A stretch of 64,000 bases of DNA from Pleurodeles waltl (Eukaryota > Chordata > Amphibia > Caudata > Salamandridae), in assembly GCF_031143425.1 (NCBI RefSeq), contig NC_090439.1:638663465-638727464 (forward strand). Reading direction: 5' to 3'. The notes beneath the pieces are model-generated. The model saw nothing but the letters and a program-made list of their open reading frames with translations, did not search any database and had not been told where the DNA came from. A program made the position numbers and the translations under genes. Below are positions 12,100-24,179 of the stretch, piece after piece. Numbering within the stretch: the first letter of the stretch is position 1; each line of letters begins with the position of its first letter.

Positions 12100-13560
12100 C
12101 CCAGAGCCACATTTCTCCACTCAAAACTGACCCAATTTTTGTAAAGTGGGTAGCTGTGGATTTTTCACCCTAGCTCAGCTGACACCTTGGGAAACTTAGA
12201 AAACATGTTCATTTTTCAAAACGAGACACCTAGGGGAATCCAGGATGCAGTACTTGCATGGTTTCACCAGATTCTTATACACCAAATCTCTGGCAAACCT
12301 CAAACTTTGACTAAATAAAAACATTTTCCTCACATTTATGTGATGGAAAGTTCTAGAATCTGCAGGGATCCATACACTTCCTTTCACCCAGAATTTCCTT
12401 AAGTCTTCCAATAAAAATGGTTCTGCACGTGTGTGTAGGCTTAGTGTACGTGACAGGAAACAGCCCAAAATCGGTACCTCACATTGTTCCACTCAAAACT
12501 GACCACCTGTTTTTTGCAAAGTGGGTAGCTTTGGATATTGGGCTTAAGCTTATCCGGCACCTAGGTAAACCTAGCAAACCTTTACATTTTTTAACCTAGG
12601 GGATTCCAGGGGCCATGTGTCTTGTTAGAATCCCAAGAGTTTTCTTTCCCACAGCACCATGCACACCTCAAACTTTGCCTGAATTCACAAATTCTTCATA
12701 CGTATCTGTGATGGAAACATCCGGAATCCAAAGGAATTGAGAATATTCCTACCACCCAGCTTTTCCCCACCTTTGCCAATAAAAATGCTGCCCCACTTAG
12801 GAGGCTGGACCTACTGCCCGCGACAGGAACGGATCAAACTGAGGTCAATGAGAGCCCTTACGTGGGGACTTCTATTGACGAAGGTTATATCCATTTGTGT
12901 CTTTGGCATTAGGCCCAACTACACAAGTGGTGCAGTATTTTTATTAGCCCAAGTGGAGAAATGCTGGGTGCTCAGAATTTTATGGATTCCTGTGGATTCT
13001 CAAAGTTTCCATCACAAAAAAGTAAGGAAAATGCATGATTTCAGGCAAAGTTTGATGTTTGCAGGGCATTGTGGGTAAGGGAACCTCATGGGATTCACAC
13101 AAGGCACACTGCCCTGGAATCCCCTGGTTGTTTACTTTTCAAAACTATGTGTGGTCGGTAGGTTTCCATGGCTGGTGTCAGAGCACGGCCCCAAATCCTA
13201 CAGCTACCCCTATTGCTGATCTCTCTACGTAGCACTTTAGGGCCTTTTGTGTCAAGGTCTCTTTGTCCACCCACACAAGTAAGGTACCATTTGTTATCAG
13301 GAGACTTGGGGAATGCTATGTGATAGGAAATTTGTAGTTTCAAGCAGATTCCAGAAGGTTTTCATACAGAAATGTGGGGAAAATATGGGTTTTTACTCAA
13401 CGTTTGAGGTTTGCAGCGCATTGTGAGTAAAACAATGGTATGGGATGCATGCAGAGCACACCACCCTGAACTCCCACTTTCAGAATTGTCTAGGTGTGGT
13501 AGGTTTTTCCAGGTGGCAACCTACCCAAGCCCAAGAAGTGCAGCCTTTTACCATTGCAAG
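12100..13560. repeat. satellite-like repeat, units of ~370 bp in both orientations
   Basis: Two forward units share CCACTCAAAACTGACC at about 12117 and 12489, a period near 372 bp. Each contains CTCAAACTTTG, a GTGATGGAAA block and a CCAATAAAAATG block. From about 12940 the same motifs run in the opposite orientation: TTTCCATCACA near 13007, AAGTTTGATGTTTGCAGG near 13045, and GGAATCCCCTGG near 13115. A second inverted unit covers about 13320-13560. No coding capacity. Confidence 0.75.
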
Positions 13561-13789
13561 TAGGATGATACTGGGAGTTAGTCAAACTCTCTTGGCCCAT
13601 ATGTAAAAACAAAACCCAAAATAATCAAATGTCCTCTTGCTTACCATTGGAATGGGATAGTTTAGTCCGCGGGGAAACAGAAAGACTACTGAGCGTTTCA
13701 TGTTGAGGTTGGGACCTGATCTTAGGCTGTGAAATACCCACCCCAATATTTTATTTATAAAATATATTGCTGCTATACATTGGACTTTC

Positions 13790-14220
13790 TGCACCCCCAA
13801 GGGCGTGATCAGGGGTAATTACCCCATCTGCCCCTGGGAAGAAAGACTGTTTCCCTATTTTTGTGGGTGTGAGAGCATGGCCATGCCCATGCTGGGGAGT
13901 CCACACCCCTGCAATTAAAAAACGTAATCCCTGTCATCTAGTTGGCTTTCTGACTCCTGTGGGGGATCGTATTATAGCTCCCGTTGGCCCCCTGGGGGGG
14001 CAAAAGACTATTTCCCTATTTTTATGGGGTCGGGTGGGGGCATGGCCCCATTCCTACACTTAAAAAAAGTATTCACTGGTGTCTAGTGGGCTCTCTGCCC
14101 CCCAGGGGAATAATTGCCCCTTCTGCCCCCCTGAGGGCAGAGAGACTGTTTCTCCATTCATATGGGGTGGGTGCATAGCCATACCTTTGCTGGAATGGTA
14201 CAATTGGAAAGGGGAGATGC
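13790..14220 (+). repeat. three tandem units of ~140-160 bp
   Basis: AGACTGTTTCCCTATTTTTG at 13844 is repeated with changes at 14005 (AGACTATTTCCC) and 14143 (AGACTGTTTCTCC). Each is preceded by a CCCC(T/A)GGGG dyad and followed by a (G/A)TGGGG(T/C)...GCATGGCC segment. Confidence 0.7.
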
Positions 14221-14318
14221 TCCCCTTTCCAACAATACCTCTCCTGTGTGCTCCGTGCCCAGGGGCTGAGATACGCCCCAGCTCTTGCCCATCACTCAAG
14301 GCTATTTTGAATTAAAAG

Positions 14319-14350
14319 AAATCCCTCTGGAGCTCGAACCAGAGGGATTT
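14319..14350. repeat. perfect 12-bp hairpin
   Basis: AAATCCCTCTGG, an 8-nt loop AGCTCGAA, then CCAGAGGGATTT. The arms are exact reverse complements. This could be the core of a small foldback element; it does not resemble a known RNA. Confidence 0.8.
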
Positions 14351-14929
14351 CCTGTCTCAGGTGCGAGGATGGCCTAGAGCCATGCTCTGCACACAAGGAC
14401 CACTGTGGAGGATGGCTTGGAGCCTTCCCCTCACCAAACGAGTTAAAAGGTTAAAGTGCTTTCTGACTCTAACCAGAATCTAAGAGGTATTTTTTTAATC
14501 CCTCTGATATTCTCTCAAGTAGGGGCTGGCTAGCTGAAAAAAGAGTAAGTGAAAAAAAGTGTTTATTGTAAAACTCTTAAAAGTCTGGGACTGTCCAGAA
14601 AGCTTAACGAGGAGGACCCCTGAAAGGTGGGGTCCCTGGGGAACAGCCCACTTTGCCATACCTTAAATGTTGTAGGAATACAGAAGGTCACAGAGATGTT
14701 TCAAGGTAAAACATAGGTATGAGGCAGAAGGTCAAGTTTTTTGATAAATTAACTCTCAATATTCATTTTACATACTTTTTATAAGCAAAGTTTGTTATTC
14801 CTAATAATTACTATAATTACATGATCTTGGCATTGTCCTGCCTGCCAAACCCTATATGGCAGCCACTTTAGCTCTCTGCAAAATGCAGACCGCATTGTAG
14901 CCAATTTATCAACTTTTTATATCTGGAGT
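14351..14929. other. anonymous DNA
   Basis: No recognisable gene or repeat family. Confidence 0.4.
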
Positions 14930-15190
14930 GGTCTTTTGGGTCTGCCCCTTACTCATTATTGGATGATATTTTTGTCTATTTTATTTTTCCTGCTACTGGT
15001 TCAACACCTCAATTTAGTACTCAATGGGAGTGCATGTCCTTCCTCTCTTTTTCTCTGTCTCTCTTTCTTTCTTTGTCTCTCTTTCCTTTCATCTCTCTCT
15101 CTCTCCCTCTTGTGCTTTTTCTTTTTAAATTTCCTCACTGCCTCTTGCTCCCTGCCCCATCCCACCTCAACTATGGTTCCCTCAGTTAAC
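14930..15190 (+). repeat. pyrimidine-rich interspersed repeat
   Basis: It opens GGTCTGCCCCTTACTCATTA, like 6376, and runs into TCTCTT/TTCTTT microsatellite sequence at 15040-15130. The open frames are compositional. Confidence 0.55.
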
Positions 15191-15568
15191 TTGAAGTCAC
15201 TCCTCCTGAGAATCCATTTCTTTGACACATCACACTTCTGGGATTCAATGTCTCTTACTCCCCTCCAGCGACCCATTGTCTCTACCCTGGCACTCGCCAC
15301 TGCCACTATTGCCTTTACCAATACTTGTGCAATAGTACACTGCGTGTGCAGCTAGACAGTGCAGCTAGACATTTTGAAAGGTTGTATTTTATACTCCCAA
15401 GTTTGCTGTCACATTGTGCCCCAGTGCTATCTAATGGTCATCCTGAAAGTGCAGAGTATAATGTTGGGCACTGCTGTAATATTATTTTCTATACTTCCAA
15501 GATGGCCATCCTGCGTTATTAAATTTACCTGTGCTTAAGCTGCATTGTCATTACCAGCAAACACAAAT
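15191..15568. other. anonymous DNA
   Basis: No gene or named repeat seen. A short direct repeat GTGCAGCTAGACA occurs twice near 15345-15370. Confidence 0.4.
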
Positions 15569-15570
15569 GC

Positions 15571-16873
15571 TCAGATTTACCAATACTTTGCATTGGATTT
15601 GCATTACTTTTTAGCACAAAACTGACTCCATATGTTGCAGTGGAATTTACAATCCAACACGAATCGCAATTTGTGTTGGATTGTAACCTAAAGTCAGTCG
15701 GAGCTCCACAATGCACCGTCTTGCGACACTTTGGAGCAATGGGGCATTCCATGGGTAGTGTATAGGCATTCTCAAGCAAACACCTATGGGTTTGATTCAA
15801 ATCCCTATGAAGACTTGTAGACAGGGATTTGCATAAAAATTCTGTGCCTTGTCGAGGTAGGCGTAATGAAGAGAAATGTTGTAGTTTATCCTTTTTTTCT
15901 GATTTTGTATATGCTCTTGTACAGCACACAAAGTGGGAAACATTTTAAAGCAGGCAGTGTTTCTTAACCTTTTGACTTCTGTGGACCCTCATTTGATGTT
16001 ACTGGCACCTGGGTATCTCCATTAAATTAAAACATTTTAAAGCAGGCAGTGTTTCTTAACCTTTTGACTTCTGTGGATCCTCATTTGATCGTTACTGTAA
16101 TCTGGGGATCTCCACTGAATTATTATTGGAATCCAGGGACCCCGATTAAGTCATTACTCGAAGTGAAGAGCCCTGTTACTAAGCATTTTCAATGATTTGA
16201 AGTGCAAAACAATACAAAAAAATTGAAATAAGCATTCATCAAACAAATACACAAATGATTAAATACTTAATTCACAAACAAATACAAGAACTCAAAATGT
16301 TAATTCTAAATGGAAGGTTGGAGCTTTTCTAAATTCAATTGAGGCAGCTCATCGTCCATACTACATTCTGTCTGATGCACTTGCACCTCTCCAACAAATC
16401 AATCGGAGGACACAAACTTAAGTTTTATCGTCCAATTTCAAATTCCTTCACATTTACAGAACTTTTTTAACACTTTCATTTTACATTGTTCTTTATTTGT
16501 ACACACGTTCTTAATCTGTTAATATTATTTTATTTTCTAAGCAGTCGCAGACCCCCTGAGTAGGTTTCTTGCACGCCCAAGGGTCCTCAGACCACAGGTT
16601 AAGAACCACTGCCTTAAAGCATAGTTTTTGTACTTAAAGGGACCCCTACCAGTACAAAAACTATGCTTCCCTCAACACAGACAGCCTTGCACTATGAAAG
16701 TGTGTCTGTGTTGGTGCACAGCTGCCAAATGTTCACCAGCACAGAGAGAGAACAGACCAGTGCCACACCTTTATAGTTATGGAGCTGTCCTCTTCTCTCC
16801 CTTTCACGCAACACAGTGCTGCAACTTTAATTCCTGCACTGCGTTGCAGACGTTCTCTGTAAATCTGGGCCCA
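15571..16873. mobile_element. possible foldback element split by the hAT insertion
   Basis: The left end TCAGATTTAC (15571-15580) and the right end GTAAATCTG (from 16859) are inverted. Just inside the left end is a perfect 11-bp hairpin, CAATCCAACAC / GTGTTGGATTG, at 15650-15683. If the hAT element 15953-16613 and one TSD copy are removed, both ends belong to one element of about 0.63 kb. The ends are only about 9 bp of clear match, so boundaries are uncertain. Confidence 0.45.
15945..16621 (+). mobile_element. hAT-type MITE with 8-bp TSD TTAAAGCA
   Basis: The element 15953-16613 (661 bp) starts GGCAGTGTTTCTTAACCT and ends AGGTTAAGAACCACTGCC, an 18-bp inverted repeat with one mismatch. TTAAAGCA flanks it at 15945-15952 and 16614-16621. 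The 8-bp TSD and CAGTG-type ends are diagnostic of hAT elements. A 92-bp tandem duplication covers the flank and the left end, so TTAAAGCA plus the left terminus recur at 16037-16062. No transposase is present. Confidence 0.92.
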
Positions 16874-16926
16874 TGTATTGGCAAAGCAAGACCAATTGGC
16901 TTCACAAATACTTTGTAACTTTTTGT

Positions 16927-19743
16927 ATCGCTGTAGGAGGCTGGCCTGGCTTATAGTGGGTACCTGATGGTACTTACACCTTGTGCCAGGTCCAGTTATC
17001 CCTTATTAGTAGATTAGTAGTGTTCTAGCAGCTTAGGCTGATAGAGGTAGCTATAGCAGAGCAGCTTAGGCTGAACTAGGAGACATGCAAAGCTCCTACT
17101 ATACCACTTATATCATATAGGTACTGTATCATAAGAAAGACAATACTCAGTGTTACCAAAAATAAAGGTACTTTATTTTAGTGACAATATGCCAAAAATA
17201 TCCCAGAGGATATACTCCCTTAGGAGGTAAGTAAAATACACAAAATATACACACAAACCAAAGTCAGGTAAGTAAAACAGTTAGAAAATAGTGCAAACAC
17301 TGTAGAATACAGTAGGATGCAATAGGCTTAGGGGCAACACAGACCAAATAGGTAGGAGTAAAGTACTACTATTTCCCCAGAAACACACTAGAGTCATGAT
17401 AGAGGATTTTGCAAAGACCACAACAGACTGCAAAGCACTGAAGACGGATTCCTGGACCTGAGGACCTGCAAAGGAATGTGACCAAGTCCAAGAGTCACAA
17501 AAGTGTCCAGGAGGGGCAGGAGCCCACTAACCCCCGGATGAAGGTGCAAAATGGCTGCCTCCAGATGGAAAAAGCTGAAGATTCTGCAACAACGGAAGGT
17601 GCTAGGAACTTCTCCTTCATGCAGAAGATGTCCCACTGAGTGCTGGAGGATGCAGCATTGTTTCTTTGGCAAAAGACCGCAAACAAGCCATGCTAGCTGC
17701 AAGAGTCACAGTTGAAAAAAAGGGTGCTTCCTGGGCCCAGAAAGGACCAGGATGTCGCCACTTGGGAGAGGAGACAGAGGGGTCCCTCAGCAACATAGAG
17801 AGCCCATGCACAAGAAGGTAGCACCCGCAGAAGTACTTGAACATGGGTTCAAGAAGTCTGAACACAGCAGTCATCTCAACACTGTAACAGAGGGTCCCAC
17901 GAAGCCAGAGATCAACTCAGGGAGCTGAGCATCGCAGGACAGAGTGCTGGGGACATAGGCTTGGTTGTGCATGAAGGATTTTGTCAAAATGTGCACAGAA
18001 GCCCTTGCAGGTGCAGTTCACATGGTGCATATTATTACTGTCTGGAGGGGGGAGGCAAGGACCTACCTCCTCCAAATTTGGACAGTTGGACCACTGGACA
18101 CTGGAGCACTTGGGTCCACCACTTGTGTTTCAGGGGCCTCGCTCATCAGGATGAGAGGGGTCCCAGAGTACTGGTGATGTTGAAGTTTGGGGCCTGCTGG
18201 AGCAGTGGGAAGATTCAGTCGACCCACGGGAGAGTTCTTCATGGCTTCCAGTGCAGGATGAAGGCAGGCAGCCCCCAAAGCCTGCACCACCAGGAAACAG
18301 TCGAGAAAGCCGGCAGGATTAGGCGCTACAATGTCGCTGATAGTTTTCTTGCTACTTTGTTGCAGTTTTGCAGGCATCCTGGAGCAGTCAGCGGTCGATC
18401 CTTGGCAGAAGTCGAAGAGAGGTGAAGAGGAGCTCTGGTGAATTCTTGCAAGTCGTTATCTGAGGAAAAGCCCACAGGAGAGACCATGAATAGCCATCAG
18501 AGGAGGATTGGCCACCTTGTCAGATAAGCACCTATCAGGAGGGGTATCTGACTTCACCTACTGGCACTGGCCCTCACACCTCTGGATCCAAGATGGCAGA
18601 GGTCTGGGACACACTCGAGGAGCTCTGGGCACCACCCCTGGGGTGGTGATGGACAGGGGAGTGGTCACTCCCCTTTCCTTTGTCCACTTTCGCACCAGAG
18701 CAGGGACTGGGGGTTCCCTGAACCGGTGTAAACTGGCTTATGCAAGGAGGGCACCATCTGTGCCCTTAAAAGCATTTCCAGAGGCTGGGAGAGGCTACCC
18801 CTCCCCAGCCCTTAACACCTATTTCCAAAAGGAGAGGGTGTAACACCCTCGCTCAGAGGAAATTCTTTGTTCTGCCTTCCTGGGACTGGGCTGCCCAGAC
18901 CCCAGGAGGGCAGAACCCTGTTTGTAGGGTGGCAGCAGCGATAGCTGCAGAGAAAACCCCAGAGAGCTGGTTTGGCAGTACCCGGGGTCCATAGTGGAGC
19001 ATGGGATGCATGGGATTGGCACCCGAATACCAGATTTGGCATGGGGGGACAATTCTATGATCTTAGACATGGTACATGGCCATATTCGGAGTTACCATTG
19101 TGAAGCTACATATAGGTATTGACCTATATGTAGTGCACACGTGTAATGGCGTCTCCGCACTCACAAAAAAATGGCCCTGAACTATGTGGGGGCACCTTTG
19201 CTAGTGCAAGGGTGCCCCCACACTTAGTAACTTTGCACCTAACCTTCAGCAAGTGAAGGTTAGACATATAGGTGACTTATAAGTTACTTAAGTGCAGTGA
19301 AAATGGCTGTGAAATAACGTGTGCGTTATTTCACTCAGGCTGCAGTGGCAGTTCCGTGTAAAGGTTTGTCTGAGCTCCCTATGGGTGGCAAAAGAAATGC
19401 TGCAGCCCATAGGGATCTCCTGGAACCCCAATACCCTGGGTACCTAGGTACCATATACTAGGGAATTATAAGGGTGCTCCAGTGTGCCAATTGAAATTGG
19501 TAAAAGCGGTCACTAGCCTATAGTGACAAACTTAAAGGCTGAGAGAGCATAAGCACTGAGGTTCTGGTTAGCAGAGCCTCAGTGACACAGTTAGTCACTA
19601 CACAGGTACACACATTCAGGCCACAAACTATGAGCACTGGGGTCCTGGCTAGCAGGATCCCAGTGAGACAGGAAAAAACTAACTTACATACATGCAAAAA
19701 TGGGGGTAACATGCCAGGCAAGATGGTACTTTCCTACAATCGC
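16927..19743 (-). mobile_element. 2.8-kb solo LTR, TSD ATCGC
   Basis: The element 16932-19738 (2807 bp) begins TGTAGGAGG and ends CTTTCCTACA. It is flanked by the 5-bp direct repeat ATCGC at 16927-16931 and 19739-19743. TG...CA ends with a short inverted TGTAGGA/TCCTACA and a 5-bp TSD indicate an LTR. On the minus strand an AATAAA lies at about 17170, near the end of the LTR, so the minus strand is probably sense. I recall this sequence as one of the commonest repeats in Pleurodeles transcripts. Frames at 17.4-18.8 kb (up to 154 codons) overlap on both strands and match no retroelement protein. Confidence 0.9.
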
Positions 19744-19930
19744 CCCTTCTGCTACACAAGAACTCTTGGCAGGAAAAATGATAGAATAAAAAAGTAATAT
19801 CCACTCTGAAAATAAAATCCTACAAACACACATTATTCAGTAGATTTAATTTACATGGAACCATATAATAGCGTTAATATTTAATATGTCACTTTAAAAT
19901 TTAGTTTTTTGCTAATGATTGGGTGGTAAT

Positions 19931-21980
19931 TGTAAGATATTGGGTTATTGGTTGAGGGGGTGGAAGCTCCACTCAGGCAACAACCACAACCCTTGTCAGG
20001 GTGAATCACAAAAATCACTAAATTACCCTGTACTTCACTGTCTGGTAGCTCGACACAAAGCAGTTAGGCTTAACGTAGGGGAATGTGTGAAATATGTATG
20101 CAGCACCCAAACAGTAAAAAAGTACAAACACCTCACAAGAAAAATCCCAAAACAATTTCAGAAATCATAAATTGTAATAACTAAAATGATACCAGAACAC
20201 AGGGAACCAGATTAGTACTGCTGAAAATTTCCCTCTCATTTCCTTGTGGAAGAGTTTTGTACGTGGTGGAGGAGGCCACCATGAAGAGGCTGAGCATCAC
20301 AGACAGTCATCATGTAGCACGAAGAGCAGGTCAGGAGTCACGGATGCTCGTGGCTGTAGCTGGAAGAGCTGGTTAAGCATTGTGGATGGTCATTGCTGTA
20401 GCTTTGCGTTGACTATCGTCCCAGGTTGACACTGCGGTAGCGTGATGTGTAGTTCTCACACTGCTGGTCATCATTAGTGGTCAATGTCTGTACAAAGAGC
20501 AGGTCTTATAGAGCTTTGCATTGGCTGTTGTCACAGGCGGCAGAGTCTGGGTATGAAAGGGCCTGTTTGCCATTGTAAAGAGTCAAAGTTTCAGGATTTT
20601 GATGTTTCCTTTAGGATTACACTCTGATGCTAGCCAAGGGTCCAGGACCTGGAGAGGCACCTTTTGGAGATCAGAGCTCACACCAGCAGAGGCCAGTGGG
20701 GCTCAGGTAGGTCAAGTTGCAGGTTCAGGCAGGTCCAGTTGCAGCAGGTCAGCTGGGCAGTTGCTTGTTGTGTCCCTGTAGCTGGCTTAGGAGGTCAGCC
20801 AACTGAGCCTTGGAGTCACTCTGGTTAGCCTGGATGAAGGCAAGCTGGTCCAGTCTTCCTTCTCAGAGACCAAGGCAGTCCTTCAAGCAACAGGGCTCTC
20901 CTCTGACAGCAGGGCAGCCCTTCTTCCGTAAGCTCCCCAGGTCCAAGATTGTTCTCTGAAGCCTTTGTGTGAGGAGATTAATTCTCCTACCCCCACATCT
21001 GGTTCTGGAAAGTTCTTCACCTTCAATTGTCAAGGCTCTAAACTAGGGGTGACAAAAGAAGGCCAGGGTCAGATTTCTTTGTTTATGAATGAAGCAAAGC
21101 CGTTGAAGTGTAAGTGGGGCTACATACAACCCCTCCACAGTCATCCTGCAAGGATAGCCCATCCTGTCCACACGTAAGCCCCCTTTGTGTTACTGTCTGG
21201 AACCCATATAGAAACCCCAACAGCAGAGCCATTCATAGTTATGTGACCCAATACACTGGCAGAAGACGTATATTTGGGCAAGAAAGCACAAACTTTCCAA
21301 AAGTGGCATTTTCAGCATTACGACTTAAGATCCACAAATACCATTAAAAAGTTGTTTTACATTACAATTCACTTGAATGTAAACAGCATGTCTCTATCTG
21401 CTCAAAATCCAAAGTTATCACTTACTAAATGTAATAAAGTAACCTAATATTAGCCTATGGGAGATTTAGACCTTACAATAGTGGAAAACAACTTTAGGAG
21501 TTTTTCACTGACAGGATCTTAAATATTATGTATCCTGGCCTCTGGGTGGTTACGACCTACTGTGGGGTTGACGAATATGTTTTACAAAGGAAGGATTAGG
21601 CCTGGCAAAAGCTTTATTTACCCAGATTGAATTGGCAGTTTAAAACTGCACTACAGGCTACACTGATAGGACTGAGATGTTATAAAAAGCTATTTTAGTG
21701 GGTGGCACAATGAGTGCTGCATGCCAAATAGTAGCATTTAATGTACAGGTCCTAGGTACATGGATTACCACTTACTAGGGACTTATAAATAAACTCAATG
21801 TGCAAATTAGGTGTGTCTGATGTTGCCATGTTTGAAGGAGAGAGTACAGGCACTTTAATGCTGGTTAGCAGTGGTAAACTTCACAGGGACCTAAAGCCAA
21901 CAAAAACTAATTCAGCAAAACAGAAGGGGTTAAGGCAGAAAGTTTGGGGGAGTACCCCACCAAGGATATAAGGTTTAACA
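19931..21980 (-). mobile_element. LTR-like interspersed repeat
   Basis: It begins TGTAAGATATTGGG and ends GGATATAAGGTTTAACA. It shares block order with the repeat at 10201 (CTTGTCAGGGTGAATC; a GTCTGGTAGCTCGACAC block; a CACCTCACAAGAAAAATCCC block). Ends are TG...CA, but the immediate flanks GTAAT and TTAAC do not match, so the boundaries could be off or the TSD lost. No protein domains are seen. Confidence 0.55.
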
Positions 21981-22470
21981 TTAACATTTACATAAATTCA
22001 ATATTACTGTTTTGAATTCAGTGGTGCAGTAAATAACTCTTCTTCCAAAAATCGTTGCAGCTAATGATGATGGATTTGGACACTTGAAAGAATAGAAAGC
22101 TGAAAAGCTAGTGTTCCCATATAATGTTTAAGATACAGATGATAGTCTATTCAGGAAGTTGCTTTACAGTGTCTAGCGATTTGGCAGGAGGCATTGTGGC
22201 AGAGTAGTGATGCTTTTTTTATTGTAGGTGAACGGTCACAACTAGATTCTTCTTTATTGCTCTCATTGAGAACTATTAGTTTCAATAACTGAATTTGGAA
22301 TCCAGTTATTTACAGCAGTGATATGCCCAACCCTGCTCCGCACACATACCCATGTCGCTCACGTGGGGTTCAGCACACTGCCTGACCGGAGGCCAGGCAC
22401 TGCACCCAACAGAACACCACGCACTGCTGAAGATTGAGTGCCCGTGGGCAGTTGGGTATGGCAATAGGAT
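21981..22470. other. anonymous DNA with a loose dyad
   Basis: TATGCCCAACCC near 22321 and GGGCAGTTGGGTATGGCA near 22445 are an imperfect inverted pair around a CpG-bearing centre. No gene is seen. Confidence 0.4.
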
Positions 22471-22650
22471 CTTACTTTCCATTAAAACCTAGACATTCAC
22501 TGAAAAGATCAAAGGTTAAAGTGGTGTTATAGTTAGGTGTGGTAATAAATTCTTACTTTACATTAAAACCTCAGAAATTCACTGACAGCCCAAAGGTTAA
22601 AGTGACATTATGGTTAGGTGGAAATGTCACTTAAAAGTAATACTTTAAAC
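22471..22650 (+). repeat. 81-bp tandem repeat, about two units
   Basis: CTTACTTTCCATTAAAACCT at 22471 recurs as CTTACTTTACATTAAAACCT at 22552. Both are followed by a (C/A)AAAGGTTAAAGTG block and a TATNGTTAGGTG block. Low copy number, no coding capacity. Confidence 0.75.
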
Positions 22651-22656
22651 CAAGAA

Positions 22657-22816
22657 ACTAACTAGAACTTGTGCCCCCACCATGTTCTGCTTAAGACCTC
22701 ACAGACTGCATCACTCATGACATGTCCAATGACAAATTTGAGGACATCACTGATAACACCTCAATTGATATAATTAATGACAACTCGGGCACGGTGGGGG
22801 CACGAGCTCTAGTTAG
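22657..22816. mobile_element. 160-bp palindromic element
   Basis: The left arm CTAACTAGAACTTGTGCCCC and the right arm GGGGCACGAGCTCTAGTTAG are inverted repeats with a few mismatches, and the interior is partly palindromic too. This is typical of a small MITE; no TSD is defined. Confidence 0.65.
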
Positions 22817-23036
22817 CTCTTTACACTATAGCTGGTGAATTTCAGGTTTCTTTTAGTTTAAAATGTAATTTTTTTGTAGGCAAAGGACATGATGTAAGAG
22901 ACTGTCAGGAACTATAACATAAAGAATATCAATCACCGATTATATGCAATGGAGAGGTGGATGACAAGGAACATGTACATATATTTAACAATAAAACAGC
23001 ACAATGCAATAATTTACAGCCTGGTTTAGATCTCAG

Positions 23037-23165
23037 AGGAGGATTATTCAGTCACAAACGTGATGGATCACCTGTCTGCTGTATTAGAATCCCCATAGGG
23101 TATAATAGGATCGTAATACAGCAGGTGGGATATCCGTCTCATTTGTGACAGAGTATTCCCCTCCA
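23037..23165. mobile_element. 129-bp palindromic MITE
   Basis: The left arm reads GTCACAAACGTGATGGAT then CTGCTGTATTA. The right arm reads TAATACAGCAG then ATCCGTCTCATTTGTGAC. The outer ends GGAGGATTATTC and the reverse complement of GAGTATTCCCCTCC also match. It sits only 15 bp left of the Harbinger element. Confidence 0.75.
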
Positions 23166-24179
23166 CCGAGATCAAAATAAGGCCCTTATTAACATAAAGG
23201 CCGACATTATGACATTGATAGTCAGCTGACCACCACGCCACCAATGGGGGTAGTACTACCGCCCGGCTGTCAGTGAAGACTGCCATATTCTGACCATAGC
23301 GGTGTTCCCTCCCATATACATCCAATGCACTGCTTGAACGTCCAGTGAGGTCCGGCCACCAACTACGGTGGTTGCTATCTTCAGGCTGGCGGCACACCAT
23401 TCACCGCCCACCATATTGCGACATAGCAGACTGCCAGTATTTCCGGGGCGGGACCACCACCACGAATAGCCTGGCGGAAACGACCCACTCACCTCCAGGG
23501 ACACAGAGGAGTCCGCGGCTGCCATGGAACCTGAACTGGAAGCCCTGTCAAAGCTGTACCATGCAATGGGAGTCCAGGAGCAGCAATGCTGACAAAGATG
23601 GCAATGGTGAGTACAGCCGCCTAACACACAAGGGAGGGAGGGGAGAGAGACACACTCACACGCACAACACACACCATACACACATACCACACACGGAGAA
23701 CAGTCCACTGAAAAGTACAACAACAATAGAAGTCAGAAGTAAAAAAAAACAAGACAAATATCTTTGGTCCAACCACTGTATTCCGGTGGGAATAGTGATC
23801 ACATTAAAATCATTGAACTATATACACAAAGGGCCATTGGCAAGTCCAAAAGTATCCATGCCACTACACATGGCAACGTGAGATGCCCAACTTGACTCCT
23901 GACAGGCCAAGTGACTCCACTAGGCAGGGACACCGATGTGGAAGGCAGGCACCTCAGGGAGCAGAGGGTGGTTGTGGGAGTGGCGGGGGAATTTTCTTGG
24001 AGGGGGGTCCTTGAACTTGGATTTGGGAGGGGCAGACCTTTGCTCCTCTGTTTAGGGGGTGGAGGAGTGTGCTTGGAGCGGGGGAGGTCAGAGTGGCTGT
24101 CCTGTGCCCCCTAGTGGAAGGTGTTTTAGCGGGGGAGGGACATGTGTAACACCAGGCAGGCCAGGGAACATTTTTTTGT

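Noticed and set aside
13790..14220. CRISPR-like array
   Set aside because: Only three units of about 140-160 bp that are similar along their length; no short repeats with unique spacers, and the genome is eukaryotic.
17394..18843. Open frames up to 154 codons within the 2.8-kb LTR
   Set aside because: Both strands and several frames are open; the element is a solo LTR without internal coding region.
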